Shown here in pieces: positions 35,826-48,951 of a DNA stretch of 64,000 nt. Source of the stretch: Circinella umbellata (Eukaryota > Mucoromycota > Mucoromycetes > Mucorales > Lichtheimiaceae). Location of the stretch: contig JAIWNF010000001.1 of NCBI GenBank assembly GCA_025093555.1, forward strand, positions 1,860,001 to 1,924,000. The letters are read 5' to 3'. The position numbers and the translations under genes are program-made. Position 1 is the first letter of the stretch. Each line of letters begins with the position of its first letter. Under the pieces are notes generated by a model. It had not been told where the DNA came from and did not search any database. It saw only the letters and a program-made list of their open reading frames with translations.

Positions 35826-36992
35826 ACTTTTTTTTTTCTTTTTAGTTATTATGTAAACTTTGTATACATTTGAAAAAAAAACTAATTATTACAAAAGTAT
35901 ACACTATTCTTGTTTTTTATTATTACTATACAAAAAAAAATACATTTTATTCATCTACATCATCATTCTTCTTTAATTTTGGGTTATGGTTTTGTTTTGT
36001 TGTGGAAGCTATGTGATTTAAATAAACGTCAACAAAGATCGATCAACGTTGACAAACAAAAGAATACTTTTTGCTTTTATAGATGAAGAAAATCATAAAA
36101 CGCCCTATTAATGCTGAACTGAACAGAAATATGAAAATTATGAAAACTCCAAAACGATTATAGACTCATGTATGCTATTCTAATAAAAAAAATCGCTTGG
36201 GATATGTCAAAAAGAAAAATAATTGGACAATATATATACGTATATGTTGAAAAAAAGAATTGTGTATCATAGAGTATAGAAACTTTTAAGTTACAATTTA
36301 TGTGAATGATGGAAAACAAAAACAAAAGACAAATTTAACGACAATAGTCATCAACAAAAATATTATTGTAGTTACTAATCATTGTCATTAAGGGGATTAT
36401 TGGGTGGAGTCTTGACACTTATTAAAATTACTGCCTTCTATTGACTAACACAATAATGTAACAAGGCAGTAGTTGTCATGCGATGACTTGCTAATTTTCT
36501 TATTTAAAAAGTACAGTAAAGAGCCATGTATCAAAGACAACTTTGGTTAGGCTAGACTAATATTTTCTATAAAGCTTCGCTGATTTTAACATTAATGATA
36601 TAACCAAAGCATAATAAGATGGTATGGCTTATTTTCGCAATCGCCTTTTTTGTCTTTGATATGGAATATAATTAACAAAAAACACAGAGCTCTAGTTGAA
36701 CCAGAAGATGTATATATTTCATGAAAGTATTAATAAATATTTGGCTATATTACGAACTTTTTGTTGATAACCAGCTAGCAAGTAATTTTGATTCTGCTTG
36801 TAAAATACAGAGGTACAATAAATAGCTGACTTATTAAACTACTAGACAACCTTTCTTCTTTATATAGCTGACAACACTGCAGCTACTTATTATTGGTTGG
36901 TGTGGAATAAAAAAACTCCACTTTTATTTTTCTTGCAACTGATCGTTTCTGAAATCCCTTTTTTTTTTTTTTGCTTCTTGACAAACGAGAAA
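35826..36992. other. intergenic region
   Basis: About 1.17 kb of AT-rich sequence between cox15 and prp40. No gene, RNA gene or repeat recognised. The T-run just before 36980 probably belongs to the prp40 leader. Confidence 0.45.
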
Positions 36993-39900
36993 ATGTATAG
37001 GCCACCACCTCCCAATGTAAGACTATTTGATCTTAATTAACATAGTTTATTTATTTCTAAAGTTATTTTTTTTTCGTCATTTAATTTGCTTTTATTTCAC
37101 TAATAATAAATATTGTAATCTTATAGGCGCCTGGATTTCAAGGCACACCACCACCACTAGCAAATACATGGCAAAGACCTCCTCCGCCTGGTGTTGTTCT
37201 AGGCACCGATCCCATGTCGGTACCACCTCCACCTGCTGTAACGTGTTGTTTTTTCATTCATTTAATATAATCTAATCAACATAAGTGAAGTAAAAGAGAA
37301 ACTGATCTTTTAATCTATTTTTTTTTCTCTCTGTTGTTTATTTAGCAATTATGGAAAGAACATCAAAATGCGGAAGGACGTAAATATTGGTTCAATACAG
37401 TAACACGAAAAAGTACATGGGAAAAGCCAGAAGAATTATTGACACCGGAAGAAAAGGAATTGATGAATTGTCCTTGGAAGGAATATAAAACACCTGAAGG
37501 CAAAACGTATTATAGTCATGCAGAAACAAAAGAATCTAAATGGTCGATGCCTGAAGAATATAAAGAACTTTATGAAAAAGCTGAAAAGGCAAAGGAACGA
37601 GCTGAAAAAGAAGCGTAAGTTTGTTTTTTGTTTTTGCTTATGGCTCTACGGGATAAAGGATGTTAAAGATCAACAATGGAAGTGTATTAATACTTAATTG
37701 TTATTATTATTAGACAACGTCCTGTACCCCCACCTCTACAACCCACGCCATCATTACCACTAAGACCACCTGTACCAATGCCAATGCCAATGTCTGCACC
37801 TACTAACATTGTTCCTCCTCCTATTGTAAGTGGATCAAATGCTACACCTATGGATACAACTCATACGATGGGTACGCCTTCTCCTACTATAACACAATCA
37901 CCTCATAATAAGGTTCGACCTGATTTATCAGCGAATGGAACATCGCTATCACCAGCAGCAACAACGACAACACCTATAGTAACACCAACAACAGCAGCAA
38001 CACCAACGGTAAGACCTCATTATCATCATAAAGTACGTCAACCACCACCAAGTGCTGCCATTCTTTCTCAAGTACCTGTTGTTGAATTTCCCACAAAAGA
38101 AGAAGCTGAAAAGGCATTTTATAAACTTTTAAAAGAAACAGTAAGTCCGTTTATTTACAGTGACAATTGTAAATATTTAGAAGAGTTCATCGTTATGATA
38201 ACAAATTTTTATTTTTATTTTTATTAGGGTGTTAAATTAGATTGGACTTGGGAACAAACGATGCGTGAAATTATTACACATCCTATTTATCGAGCATTAA
38301 AAACACCTAGTGAACGAAAAGCAGCATTTCATACTTATTTGGATAAGGAAGCTAGACGTGAAAGGGTATGTGGAATAATAATAATAATAATATAGATCCT
38401 GTTTACAAGAGTTATTTAACTCATCACAAATATATATAATTTAGGAATTACGTGAAGAAAAAGAAAGCAAACAACGCATGAGTTTCTTTCATATGCTCGA
38501 AAACACCAAAGAAATTAAACCTTATTCACGTTATCGCACCATGATCAAATCCATTAGTCAACAACCTGCGTATCAACAAATCAAATCTGAGACACAACGT
38601 GAACAATATTTTGAAGAATATGTTCATACTTTACAACGGCGTGAAAAGGAAAGATTACGTGAACTTCGTAAAAATAATATGGAAAATTTCGCTGAATTAT
38701 TAAGACATATTCCTGAAATCACTTTTGAAACTAAATGGAAAGAAGCTCAACAATTGTATATGCAAGATCCACAATTTGAGAATCCAAAAGCGTTTGAAGG
38801 GATGGATATGTTAGATTTCTTATCAGTTTATGAAGAACATAGTCGCCTTTTATGGGAAGTACCATTAGGTGAATTGAATACCAAGTTACGTGAACGAAGG
38901 AGAACAGCACGGAAGGCAAGAGAATCTTTTAGAGTAAGTATAAAAACAAAAAGGATTGGAATATAATGTTTGTATGTTTACTAATATTGAATATTATTTA
39001 TATATTTTTTATGACTATATAGAGTTTATTAACAGAATTAGTACATACAGGAAAGATTACAGCACGATCGTTATGGAAAGAAGTATATCCGGAATTCAAA
39101 GATGATTCAAGATATACGAATTTATTAGGTGTTCCTGATTCGACTCCATTTGATTTGTTTTGTGATTTACTCGATGATTTGGATGAAAAATTGTATCAGG
39201 ATAAAAGAATTGTATATGACATCCTTAAGGTAAAAATCATAAAAAGAAAAATAGAAAGAAAAAGGGAGGGGATAACTAATAAATCTATCAATGTTAATTA
39301 GGAATTTGATTTTGAAGTATCTCTTGAAACGACCTATGATGAATATCAAGCTTTACTTGATCGTAGAAATGATCTTATGGAACGAACTGTTCCATCCAAT
39401 GTGAAAATTATATTTGATCATGTAAGTTCAATAATAATAATAATAATAATAATAGTAATAAATGATCAACAAAGTGACTTATTATAATAATCTATTATTA
39501 CAGTTACAAAACAAAGCAGCTCAACGACTTAAAGAAGAAAAACGACGACAAGAAAAAAAGATGAAAAAGAAAATAGATGCACTACGTCATGCCATGAAAT
39601 ATGTTGACCCTGTTATTAATATTGATGATTCATGGGAAACAGTACGATCACGTATTGAAAATTTACCTGAATATGAAGCTATTGAAAACGAACAACAGCG
39701 TATAGAAGCTTATGAAAAGTTTATTAAACGATTGAAGGTTTGTGATGTTTTTTATTATATTTGTTGTAGTGTGAATTAAAAAAAAAACTATAAATCATAA
39801 CTTAAACTTTAAAAAAAAACTCGTTTATCGTTTTTAGGAAAAACAACACGCAGATCATGATGAAGATGATGAAGAAGGAATGATCAAAGAAGATGAAGAA

Positions 39901-40244
39901 ATAGGTGGATATTCAAAACATCATTCATCATCATCTAGTCGACGATATAATAAACAACAACGAAGAGAAGGTTCTGATCGTGAAAGTGATCATGGAATGA
40001 GTGGTGATGAAGAAAGATCAAGAAGGAGAAAGAAAAGGGTAAATTAATAATTATTATTACAAGGATCATATATTATCATTATTTATTAATCACGAGGTCA
40101 TCTGTTACTTTCTTTTAATATTAAATTATTTAGAGAACAACACATCAAGATAGTTTCGAAAATGCCGTAGATGAAGGAAAATCTAGTGCAGAAGAAGGAG
40201 AAGCGTTGGATGATTATGAAAACGATCCACGCCGTTTACATTAA
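36993..40244 (+). CDS. prp40: U1 snRNP-associated splicing factor Prp40 (WW-FF protein)
   Basis: Eleven exons (36993-37016, 37127-37237, 37346-37614, 37714-38140, 38228-38365, 38445-38933, 39023-39229, 39302-39421, 39504-39737, 39838-40038, 40134-40244) encode about 776 aa. The first exon has only eight codons (MYRPPPPN). A Pro-rich N-terminus precedes two WW domains: [20 protein letters not shown] ending WEKP (about 46-76) and [20 protein letters not shown] ending W-x-MP (about 88-118). A Pro/Thr/Ser-rich linker (135-255) follows, then a series of FF domains from about 262 ([20 protein letters not shown]) to about 670, and a charged C-terminus with D/E and R/K/S runs. Prp40 bridges the 5' splice site U1 snRNP to branch-point factors and binds the Pol II CTD. 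Domain order and length match fungal Prp40. Confidence 0.94.
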
Positions 40245-40486
40245 TCAACCATCTAAACTAAAAAAAAAAGTGTGGGTTGGTTCTTAATGTTTGTGTAACC
40301 AGAGAAATAATTTAATCATCTGGTTTATCTGTTTGACCAATGAAATTTTAGTGCTGCGTAATAAAATTATTTAAACCACGAAAAAAAAAAGGGAAAAAAG
40401 TTCTTCTCTTTTCTCATTTCTTCTTAAAAATTTTTTTTTTCCTTTTCCTTTTTTCTCCATCTCTATACTTTTTTTTAAACATTCAA

Positions 40487-43400
40487 ATGTCCTTATCAAT
40501 ACAAACAACTCCAACTACTTTATTAACAACAACAGGTAGGCTATAAAGCCTTCTCTCTTTCTTTTTTTTAGAGCCGTAATAACTATTATAGCCCTTTTTT
40601 TTATATTTCTCTTTTCTCCCATTTTTCTATTCTCTCGTTTTCGTTTGTTATTGTTATTGTCGTCTTCGTTATTCGCAACCGATCTATTGTTGTCATCTCT
40701 TTTCTTAAAAAAAAGAAAAGCAAAGCAAAGCACATACACACACTCACACACACATGCACGCGTACATAAATATATATAAATATAATATATTTGTATATAC
40801 GTCAACTCACATCGTTACAACAGCATACAATGGTCAAAAACCTATAATCCGAAAAATTTCAAAGAATTTTTTTTTTGAGCCCCAAAACAAGAATCAAAAA
40901 AAAAAAAGAGAGAGAGAGAGAACGTCAAAGACTTTTATAAAGTACAACCCCACTTTTTTCTAGTTTTTGGTCGTTTTTTTTTTATTATTTTATCTTTTTT
41001 TTTATTAATGAATTCCTACAACTTCTTTCTTGAGAAAGGAAAAAAAAAAAGTCCTAATCAAAGAAAAAGAAAAGAAAGAGAAACCTGAAGTAAAAAAAAA
41101 AATCAGTTTTTTCTTTTTCTTCTTTTTTGAAAAATAACCACCTTGCATCGGATGAAGAGAAGAGAAAAAAAAGCTCAGAACCCATAGAAAAGGGGAGAAG
41201 TGGTGGGTGCAGGCGGTTTTACATGTGGGAAATAGAAGGAAGAGTGGGTGTATCCTATTATTACTATTTTTCGTCGATTTTTTTTTTCTGATTGAACACA
41301 AGACAAACAAACAGAGCAACGGTCGTTGTTTTTGTTTCTTTTTGATAACCAACGAAAAAAACCCTATATCTATCAAGTAGATATCTATGTATGCGTGTGT
41401 GTGTGTGTGTGTGTGTGCGCGTGTGTGCGCGTGTGTTGATTTGTACGATATGTATACAGATGGGCGTATTTGCATTATGTGACATACTATCCAACCCAGA
41501 AAAGCGTACAAAACATACAAAAGACGAGAACAAAAAAAAAATATTCTCTTCAAGCATACCCGAGAAGGATAGAATTTTGGGATTCCCTTTATAGAATACT
41601 ATTTATAATAGAAAACAAAACAAACAAAATGTAACCCATATATTATGTTATTTGTATAGATTCAAGCATTCAAGAAGATCAAAATAATATGACTACAACT
41701 GCTGCTAATAACGACAGTGTTGAAGAAGCTACACTCAATTTCTTACATACCATTGGCGATCAAGGTTCTGTACAAGAAACACGTTTAAAAAATGAAATGA
41801 TTGATGTCATGGCAGCTGAACAACAACCTCATTTACGGGAAGCCCTAATGGATGTTATTTTACGTACTACAAATAAAGAAGTTTTAGAAGCGTATGTATT
41901 ATATAATTTATTGCTATGATGACCCCATACATTGTATCGTCATGTACATAATTGATTAACCTTTCCTTTGTATATTCTTATATAGTCTTGCCACTGCACC
42001 CAAGGCTTGTCGTATCTACCATGAATGGATTAAAGAAGCTCTCAAAGAAACAGATTGGTTAACAATCGGTAAAATGCTGAAAGTTTTAGACCATTTACCT
42101 TTAGAAACATCTACATTAGTTGAATATAAGCTAGGAAAAGCTGTAAACATTGTACAAAGAAAAGCAGCATCACATGGTAAAATATATATTACAATATCAG
42201 CTTTTAATATGCGTATAGCTGCTTGAAATACTAATTTATATAATCTTTTTGCTATAGATAGAGGAGAAATGAGTAGTGAAGCCCGTCAAGTGATGAATAA
42301 ATGGAGCGAACAACACAGTAAGTCTTTTAGAAATAAAATGATGATGATACAATATGTTTACAATTTACTAAACTTTATCTTTTAATCTCTATTTTTGCTT
42401 GTTTAGAAACTGCCAAAAGTACCACTCCTGCCAATGGTGACTTGAATACTGAAAAGCGAAAGTCACCTCCAACAAGTGTAAGTTAGAATAGTGTATCATA
42501 GATACCAATGCGCATTGAACATAGTTGAAAAGATTTACTGACAAATATTCTCATTGTTTACAATGTATTTAGGCAAATAATCCAACTAAGAAAACACCTC
42601 GTTTAGCCATTTCTGATGAGCGACCTGTCAAATCAAAACCTCAAGCAAAAACTGATATGAACTTTTTCAAAATGTTCACTAGTAACAATAACAACAATGG
42701 AACAAGAAAACCTCCTCCTACTGGATTACGAAGAGAAGAATCATTTATTTTGGAAGCATCTGATTCAAGGTACTATAACAAGACAAATAACAAATACAGC
42801 TATTTTTCTTCATCATCAAATGGGCAAAGAGCCCCATTAACTGAGTATAAATACAATTATAATAGCAATAGTCCTTCTCCACAGGCGTTATTGTCTCCGA
42901 CAAGTTCCAGTTCTTCTTATGTTACCGCTTCATCATATGGTTTTCCTGTTACTAGTTCAAGTACTACAAATATCAATGGCTCTGGAACATCTTTAAAATC
43001 CACAGACAAAACAAAGCGTAGTGGTAAAAGAGTCCTCTTCAATGATCAGGCTCTTGTCAAAGTTTGCTATTATTCAAAACATAATTGGAGGGTAAGAGAT
43101 ACAACTTTAATTAGATTTTATACATGTAACTTATATATATATATATATACTCATTTAACAATTCGTCTCTATAAAATAATCACTCTAGATATCGGATAAA
43201 CCACATGAAGTTTTGGACGATGAAGATCACGAAAGAGACTCTGAAGTTCAACATTTTGAAAATTCTAATAATAGCACTACTTTTCCACATTTAAACAAAC
43301 AACAACAATCAAAAAATCTAAACAATTGGCATCGAGCTCCTGCTCGCTTATTATTAAATCATGAATGTAAACATGCTGGTGAAGTTCAATCAGAAGAAGC

Positions 43401-44304
43401 TATTTTACAAAGAAAACGTGAAGCTGTCACACCACCTGTTTTATATAAGAATGATTATGAGATTCCATATACTCCAGAAGAACCTGATGATTTTGGTAGT
43501 AATATTGATGAAACCAATGTCAAAGTGATTCCATTGGAAGACTTAGCGTGTTATGACCAAGAAGAAGACAATAATGGTGGCTTGATAGCTGTAGATCATA
43601 CTCACGAACAACAGCAACAGCAACAACAACAACAACGTTATTACTATAATGATCATCTTAATAATGACTATAGCGATAATAATAATAATAACACTGCTAG
43701 TGCTGTTCCTGTATCAGTACCTGCTACTACTATTTCTTCAACACCATCAACAACAAATATATTGCCAGCTTCTCTTCCAAATGTTGATTTTCCACAACTT
43801 CAAGCGCTATTAAACGGCGTCTTTTCTTCATCTACATCCCCAACCTCTATTCCTTCACAACCACAATCGCAATCGCAACACTCACTACCACCTCAATCTA
43901 GCTATACCTCAAGTTATCAACAACAACAACAACAAATTCCAACAGGTCGATCATCTAACTATATGAATAGTCGTGGTGAAAACTATGCAGCATTCTCAGC
44001 ACCATCATCATCTCATCATCGTGGAGGAGGGTAAGTTTAAGAAGGGGTCATAAAAAGGGGGGGGGAGAAGACGGTGAATAATTCAACATATACGAAAAAA
44101 AAAAGTTAGTTTACAAATATATATACTGATTGATTCTTGCTATATAGAAATCATTATCATCCTTCTGCTCCTTCATCGACTGCTACCAAAAAGGACAAAT
44201 TGAACCGAAGACGAGGAGGCCGAAAAGGTCCAGCTCTTTGTCGATATTATAAATTAAAAGATGGTTGTCGAAGAGAAAATTGCAAATTTAGTCATGACCT
44301 TTAA
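40487..44304 (+). CDS. PNUTS/Ppn1-like PP1 regulatory protein (TFIIS N-domain, RVxF, CCCH finger)
   Basis: Eight exons (40487-40535, 41660-41891, 41986-42176, 42258-42317, 42407-42477, 42573-43091, 43189-44030, 44148-44304) join in frame to about 706 aa. Residues about 35-175 form a TFIIS N-terminal (LW) domain: EALMDVILRTTNKEVLEALA, WLTIGKMLKVLDHLPLE, YKLGKAVNIVQ, SSEARQVMNKWSEQ. A RVLF sequence at about 354-357, in KRSGKRVLFNDQALVKV, fits the RVxF PP1-docking motif at the place expected for PNUTS. After Asn/Gln/Ser-rich sequence, the protein ends in a CCCH finger, CRYYKLKDGCRRENCKFSH. This is the layout of metazoan PNUTS and S. pombe Ppn1, which recruit PP1 to Pol II termination complexes. 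The first intron (1124 nt) is about ten times the local norm. An alternative start is 41689. Orthology is inferred from architecture. Confidence 0.78.
41395..41437. repeat. (GT)n microsatellite
   Basis: About 43 bp of GTGTGT with interspersed GC steps, inside the long first intron of the PNUTS-like gene. On the minus strand it yields a meaningless Thr/His-rich open frame. Confidence 0.85.
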
Positions 44305-46288
44305 TGAAACAGAAAACCTCCCTTTTACCCTCGTCCCCTTTTCTATGAATTATTATTATTATTATATACTATACATATTATTATCTTTATTTTTTTTCCC
44401 CACTCAATTATAAACAACCTCATCACTGATGAAACCTTTGCATTCCTTTCCCCTTTTCCCCTCTTTAAAAAGTTCATATTGTAATCCACCATTTTTTATA
44501 TAATCGCTCAATTCTCTATTCTCCCTGTTTTTTTAATTTCTTCTTCCCGATATCATTAGGAAAAGAAAAAAAAAGATAACGTAATCAATTTTATATATTC
44601 CATCTGCCCGTTGTTTTTTTTTTCAACATACTTCTAGCAACCACATACTTCTTTTTAAAAATCATAGGATAATAATATTTTTTTTTTCATTGAATTAACA
44701 AAAACAAATCATATATGAGAAAATGTTCAAATTGTTATTATATATGTATATTATCATGAATTGAATATGCATGAATTTCAAATGATTGATTTACATTATT
44801 CTTGTTGTCATACACATCTTCATAGTAACGCAGCAACGGTATGGCCGTATATAGTAGTATTAAGACTTAATATGATGAGGTATTATGATATTTATTTAGG
44901 AAAGGATGACAACAATAAAAAAAAACTCATTTAACCCGAATTGGACTACATTTACTTTATATCGTGTACATAATATCTGACGTACGTAATACTTTAGTTT
45001 TGAATTGATCACTGCATATTATATATAATACGTAGTACAATATATACAACAATAGTTTATTTTACGTACGGGCTTTCAAGCAACAATGTTTAGTATCTAA
45101 TAAATAGGTTATTATAATTAGAAAAGCTGATTCCCCCTCCTCCTTTATTTTTCTTCTTCTTTCCTTTGGATCAAAATTGAATCAATTCACTAAATCAATT
45201 AAATTATCATAAGCCTCGCTCCTTACAGATATATAAAGAAAAGAAAATAAATTAAAAAAAAAGTGACAGTAGGAATAAAATTTAATAGATAGAAAAGCAG
45301 TAGTAGTAATAGAAGTTAGTAATAAAAAGAATGGAGTTAAATTATCATATAGTTTAAAATCTGTTTGGTGTTACATAACACCAATTATACGGACATGTAT
45401 GTTGTATTTTTAGGCACAGCGACTATGAGTAAAAGGAGGTTTTCAAAAAGAAAAAAAAATAGGCTGTCATGTAACACTAAAAAAAACCACTTACATTATC
45501 AGACCTATACCTTCCTAAAGACACACAAGATGTAGAAGCGAATAGTATTATATAGAAAGAAAGAAAAGATATAAAAAAGCTGAATTATATTCTCTTATGA
45601 TTGTGCTTGCTATTAATACCCCAGATATATATAATCATTTATATATTCGATTATTGATTGAATGAGTAGAAAAAATCCTCGCTTTGACATTTGGAGTATA
45701 TTTATATGCCTTTTATTTATTTATTACCTGAGGCTCGGATGATATGCACAATAAGTGTTTTTTTGAAAAGTAAACAAAGATATATTTTAAATAAGAATTG
45801 TTTTAAACCCCTTATAATAGTCATACTTATATTGCTTATGATTCATGTAGCTATTTTCTACTTTGAGATTTCATAAAGTGTCACCTAGTTACTGATCTCC
45901 GCAATATAAATGACTTTATTTCAATTCAAAATATATCTTTATAGAAGGACTCTTATGATTCAAAAACTTGGTTAGTAATAAACAAATCCAAAAGTTACAT
46001 TATTAAAAGAAAAGAGAACAATGCATAATAAAGCTTTTCTTATATCGTCAACTTCTTTTTTATTATTATTTTATTTTGAGCTTATATGTTAATAATTAAA
46101 ATCCTAAATAACTTTTCCACATTAATTACTAAAAGACGTAATTCGAAGCGGAGATTCTTTGTATCCTATGCAAGTGTGTGCGCACCCACACTTTTTTGTG
46201 TGAGAAGAAGAACACCGACAAAAAAAAAAGTATCTCGTGTTCCCCTTTTCTTTTTTTTTTTTTCATCTCGCCATTTTATTTGTTTTCA
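44305..46288. other. intergenic region
   Basis: About 2 kb without a supported gene. The first 400 bp are the T-rich 3' region of the PNUTS-like gene. At 45365-45384 there is a perfect 9-bp-arm palindrome (TTGGTGTTA CA TAACACCAA), with a related inverted copy at about 45466-45479. Small open frames at 45691 and 46086 lack support. The last 100 bp form the eIF4E-gene leader. Confidence 0.45.
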
Positions 46289-48187
46289 ATGACGGGACCA
46301 AACCTTGAAGAAACTAATACAAATAGTAATAGTGCTTCTGCTGCTAGTACTACTACTACTACTAATACTACAGGAGATTCAATTTCTACAACTACAAAAT
46401 ATAATAATAAAAATATACGGACAACACCACCTTCGGCCGTCAACTTATCACCTGCTGTTTCTGCGTTTCAGTTTCGACCTCATATTACTACTAATATAAA
46501 TAACAATAACAGCAGCCATAATCATTACAATCAACTTAACCATCTATCACCCCACCATCGACCACTGGATAGGTCCTTCTCATCCGAAGGTGTTACTCTT
46601 GGTAGAAAAAGTAGTAATAGTCGACTTGATGTACTTTCCACTTCACCATCATCGTCATTGGATTTAAAAAGGTCTCACTCGAATCAAGGGATTGGTGGTA
46701 GTACTGGACGTTCTGTAACGCGTTCTCCTAGCCCTGTATCTCCTCGAGCACAAAAAACTGTTATAAAAGATGGATATGTATACAAGGATGAAGTGGTTAT
46801 TTTAGATAAGGAACAAAAGGAAGAATTGCTTAAAGTGGGGGAAATTACATTACAAGGTGAATGGACTTTTTGGTATGATAGGTAATATTATTATTATTAT
46901 TAGTATTTTTATTTCTCTTTTAAAAATAATCTATAGTTATATATATAATCAATTGGACAAAACAAATAATATAACAAAATAATAACAGATATGTACCTAA
47001 TTTGCCTGCAACTGAGTATGAAGCGAATTTACAAGTGATTTCTACTGTTGGAACTGTACAGGTAAAATCGAAAGAGAGAGAGAAAGAGTGAAAGAGAAAG
47101 AAATAATTTCTTTTGGTCACTGAAAGAGGAAGGGGCAAAAGTATGATGGTAATAATATTATTTAATTATTTAGAAATTCTGGTCGATTTATAACAATATT
47201 GATGGACCAGATCAGCTTGGTTTTCGAAGCAACTTGCATTTTATGAGAAAAGGAATTAAACCAATATGGTAAATTTTAATACAAAGAGAAAGAAAAAAAA
47301 CCGAGAAATAACTATTTCGCTCGTATATGATGTTGTATATTCTTATATTGAAACCTCTCCTTCCCCCCCTTCCCCCCGCCTCCTCCCTCCTCTACTCATC
47401 CTTAAAAAAAATCAGGGAAGATCCTCAAAATGAACATGGAGGTTCTTATAATTTCAAGATACCCAAACCACATTCCCCATTGGCATGGCGGGATTTGCTT
47501 GTATTATTGATTGGTGAACAGATAGAAGAATGGTTGGGAGATACTGTATGTGGTGTTTCTGTATCATCAAGACAACAATGCGATAATTATCAAGTGTGGA
47601 CTGCTCATACACATCATAATGATAATCAAGCCGATGCAAAAATACGTTCAAAATTAACTGAACTGTTACGACCTGCTGAAATCCAATCATTTTATTATAA
47701 AGGTAGGGTTTTTTATCATCCGGAGTGTGGGGTAACGAAAAAGGTTCGAGGAGGGAATGAATTATATATAGTATCTATGTGTGTATGTATATCTGTATGT
47801 TATGAACTTAGAAAAAAAAACTTTATGTACATAGTTCATAAAAACCATGCAGCTTTCCAGAAACCACAACAACATCACCACTATCAACAACAACAGTATT
47901 ATAATAATCATAATCAGCAACAAAATAAATGGCCAGAAGATCCTTCAAGTCTTCTTAAGAAGCCACTGGACATGCGACAACGGATTACAGAACAGAGTAT
48001 CGAAAAAGTCGTTGCGGATATTGAACGGTTAAGTATGAAGCATAAGGAACGAACAAGAGTTAACAGTAATAATCATCAACAGCAACATAATCAGCATAAT
48101 CACCAGCAACAACAATCCCATAGCAACAATAGTAGTAATCACAATCAAGATCACCATGCAACAACAACAAGCAATTATCAACAATAA
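46289..48187 (+). CDS. class II eIF4E family cap-binding protein (4EHP/eIF4E2-like)
   Basis: Five exons (46289-46881, 46989-47061, 47174-47268, 47416-47702, 47835-48187) encode about 466 aa. The cap-binding core spans about 185-352: ITLQGEWTFWYDR, SYxQN-like EYEANLQVISTVGTVQKFW, SIYNNI, HFMRKGIKPIWEDPQNEHGG, LLVLLIGEQIEEWLGDTVCG, VSVSSRQQCDNYQVWTA. The first cap-contacting position lies in TFWY rather than the WALWF of canonical eIF4E, so a tyrosine replaces tryptophan, as in class II members such as 4EHP. The second cap tryptophan is kept (IWED). These proteins bind m7G cap but not usually eIF4G, and often repress translation. Long flanks are unusual: about 185 residues of Ser/Thr/Asn-rich sequence in front and a His/Gln/Asn-rich tail behind. 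Confidence 0.88.
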
Positions 48188-48455
48188 ATATAAATAAATC
48201 TCCTTTTTTTTTCTGCCTTCTCTTGTTTTTCGAACTCATCCAACACAACACAAAATATAATCTTTTCAACCATATTGCAAATTGTAATTTTTCCCCCCTT
48301 TGTTTTACAACTATGCAAACAAAGACAAAAACATTATACGAAAAAAAAAATAAAAAATATTATTTAAATTTGATCGATACTCATTGGAGTTATGGTTTTA
48401 TGTTGGGAAAGAGAGAAAGAGAAGGAAGTAGGAAGGGAATCATTTAAATTATATT

Positions 48456-48951
48456 TTATTTGGCAGATGTTTTCAACTAAAAAATTGAATTCATGACAAT
48501 TAATCAAATTAGTACATTATTGTTCTTGTATGAATAAAATAGAATAATATGATTATAATGATTTATTACCTGAAGACCATGCATTTCTTTGATTTCGTCT
48601 TTAAGAATTTGATTTACTAAACGATGTTGTTTTACAATCGAAGCACCTTCAAAGGACTTGGATGAAATATCAATAGCATACATCGATCCACAACCACCTA
48701 ATATTTATATATATATATATATATTTGTTAATGGTTGTTCTGTTTTTTTTTCTTCCTATAACCATATTTTAATAAGCAAAAATAAAAAGCAGCTTTATAT
48801 ATTTACCAGATACGTCAACAACTCGCAATTTATGAGGGGACAAAGCTTCAGTTAATTTGTTATGAATATGTTGTTCACCCTCTGACATGCGCATTGCGCT
48901 TGTAGTAGAAAACATACGGTGACGGGTAGCAATGGAGATCGATCGTAACAT
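48456..48951 (-). CDS. bol3: mitochondrial BolA-like protein 3 (Bol3)
   Basis: Three minus-strand exons (48951-48807, 48697-48570, 48476-48456) encode about 97 aa. The N-terminus (MLRSISIATRHRMFSTTSAM) is a mitochondrial presequence. The BolA fold follows: EQHIHNKLTEALSPHKLRVV, DVSGGCGSMYAIDISSKSFE, GASIVKQHRLVNQILKDEIK, EMHGLQLKTSAK. The invariant cysteine in GGCG and the histidine in KQHRLVN match BOLA3/Bol3, which helps deliver Fe-S clusters to mitochondrial lipoate-synthase and complex II pathways. The last exon is a 21-nt microexon giving LKTSAK and the stop; without it the frame would run on into unrelated residues, and the family's usual ending (HGLQ/R-[LI]-x-TS) supports it. Tail-to-tail with the eIF4E gene, 268 bp apart. 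Confidence 0.92.

Noticed and set aside
41005..41557. Minus-strand open frames of 97 and 182 codons
   Set aside because: They lie in the long intron of the PNUTS-like gene and consist of translated homopolymers and the (GT)n microsatellite.
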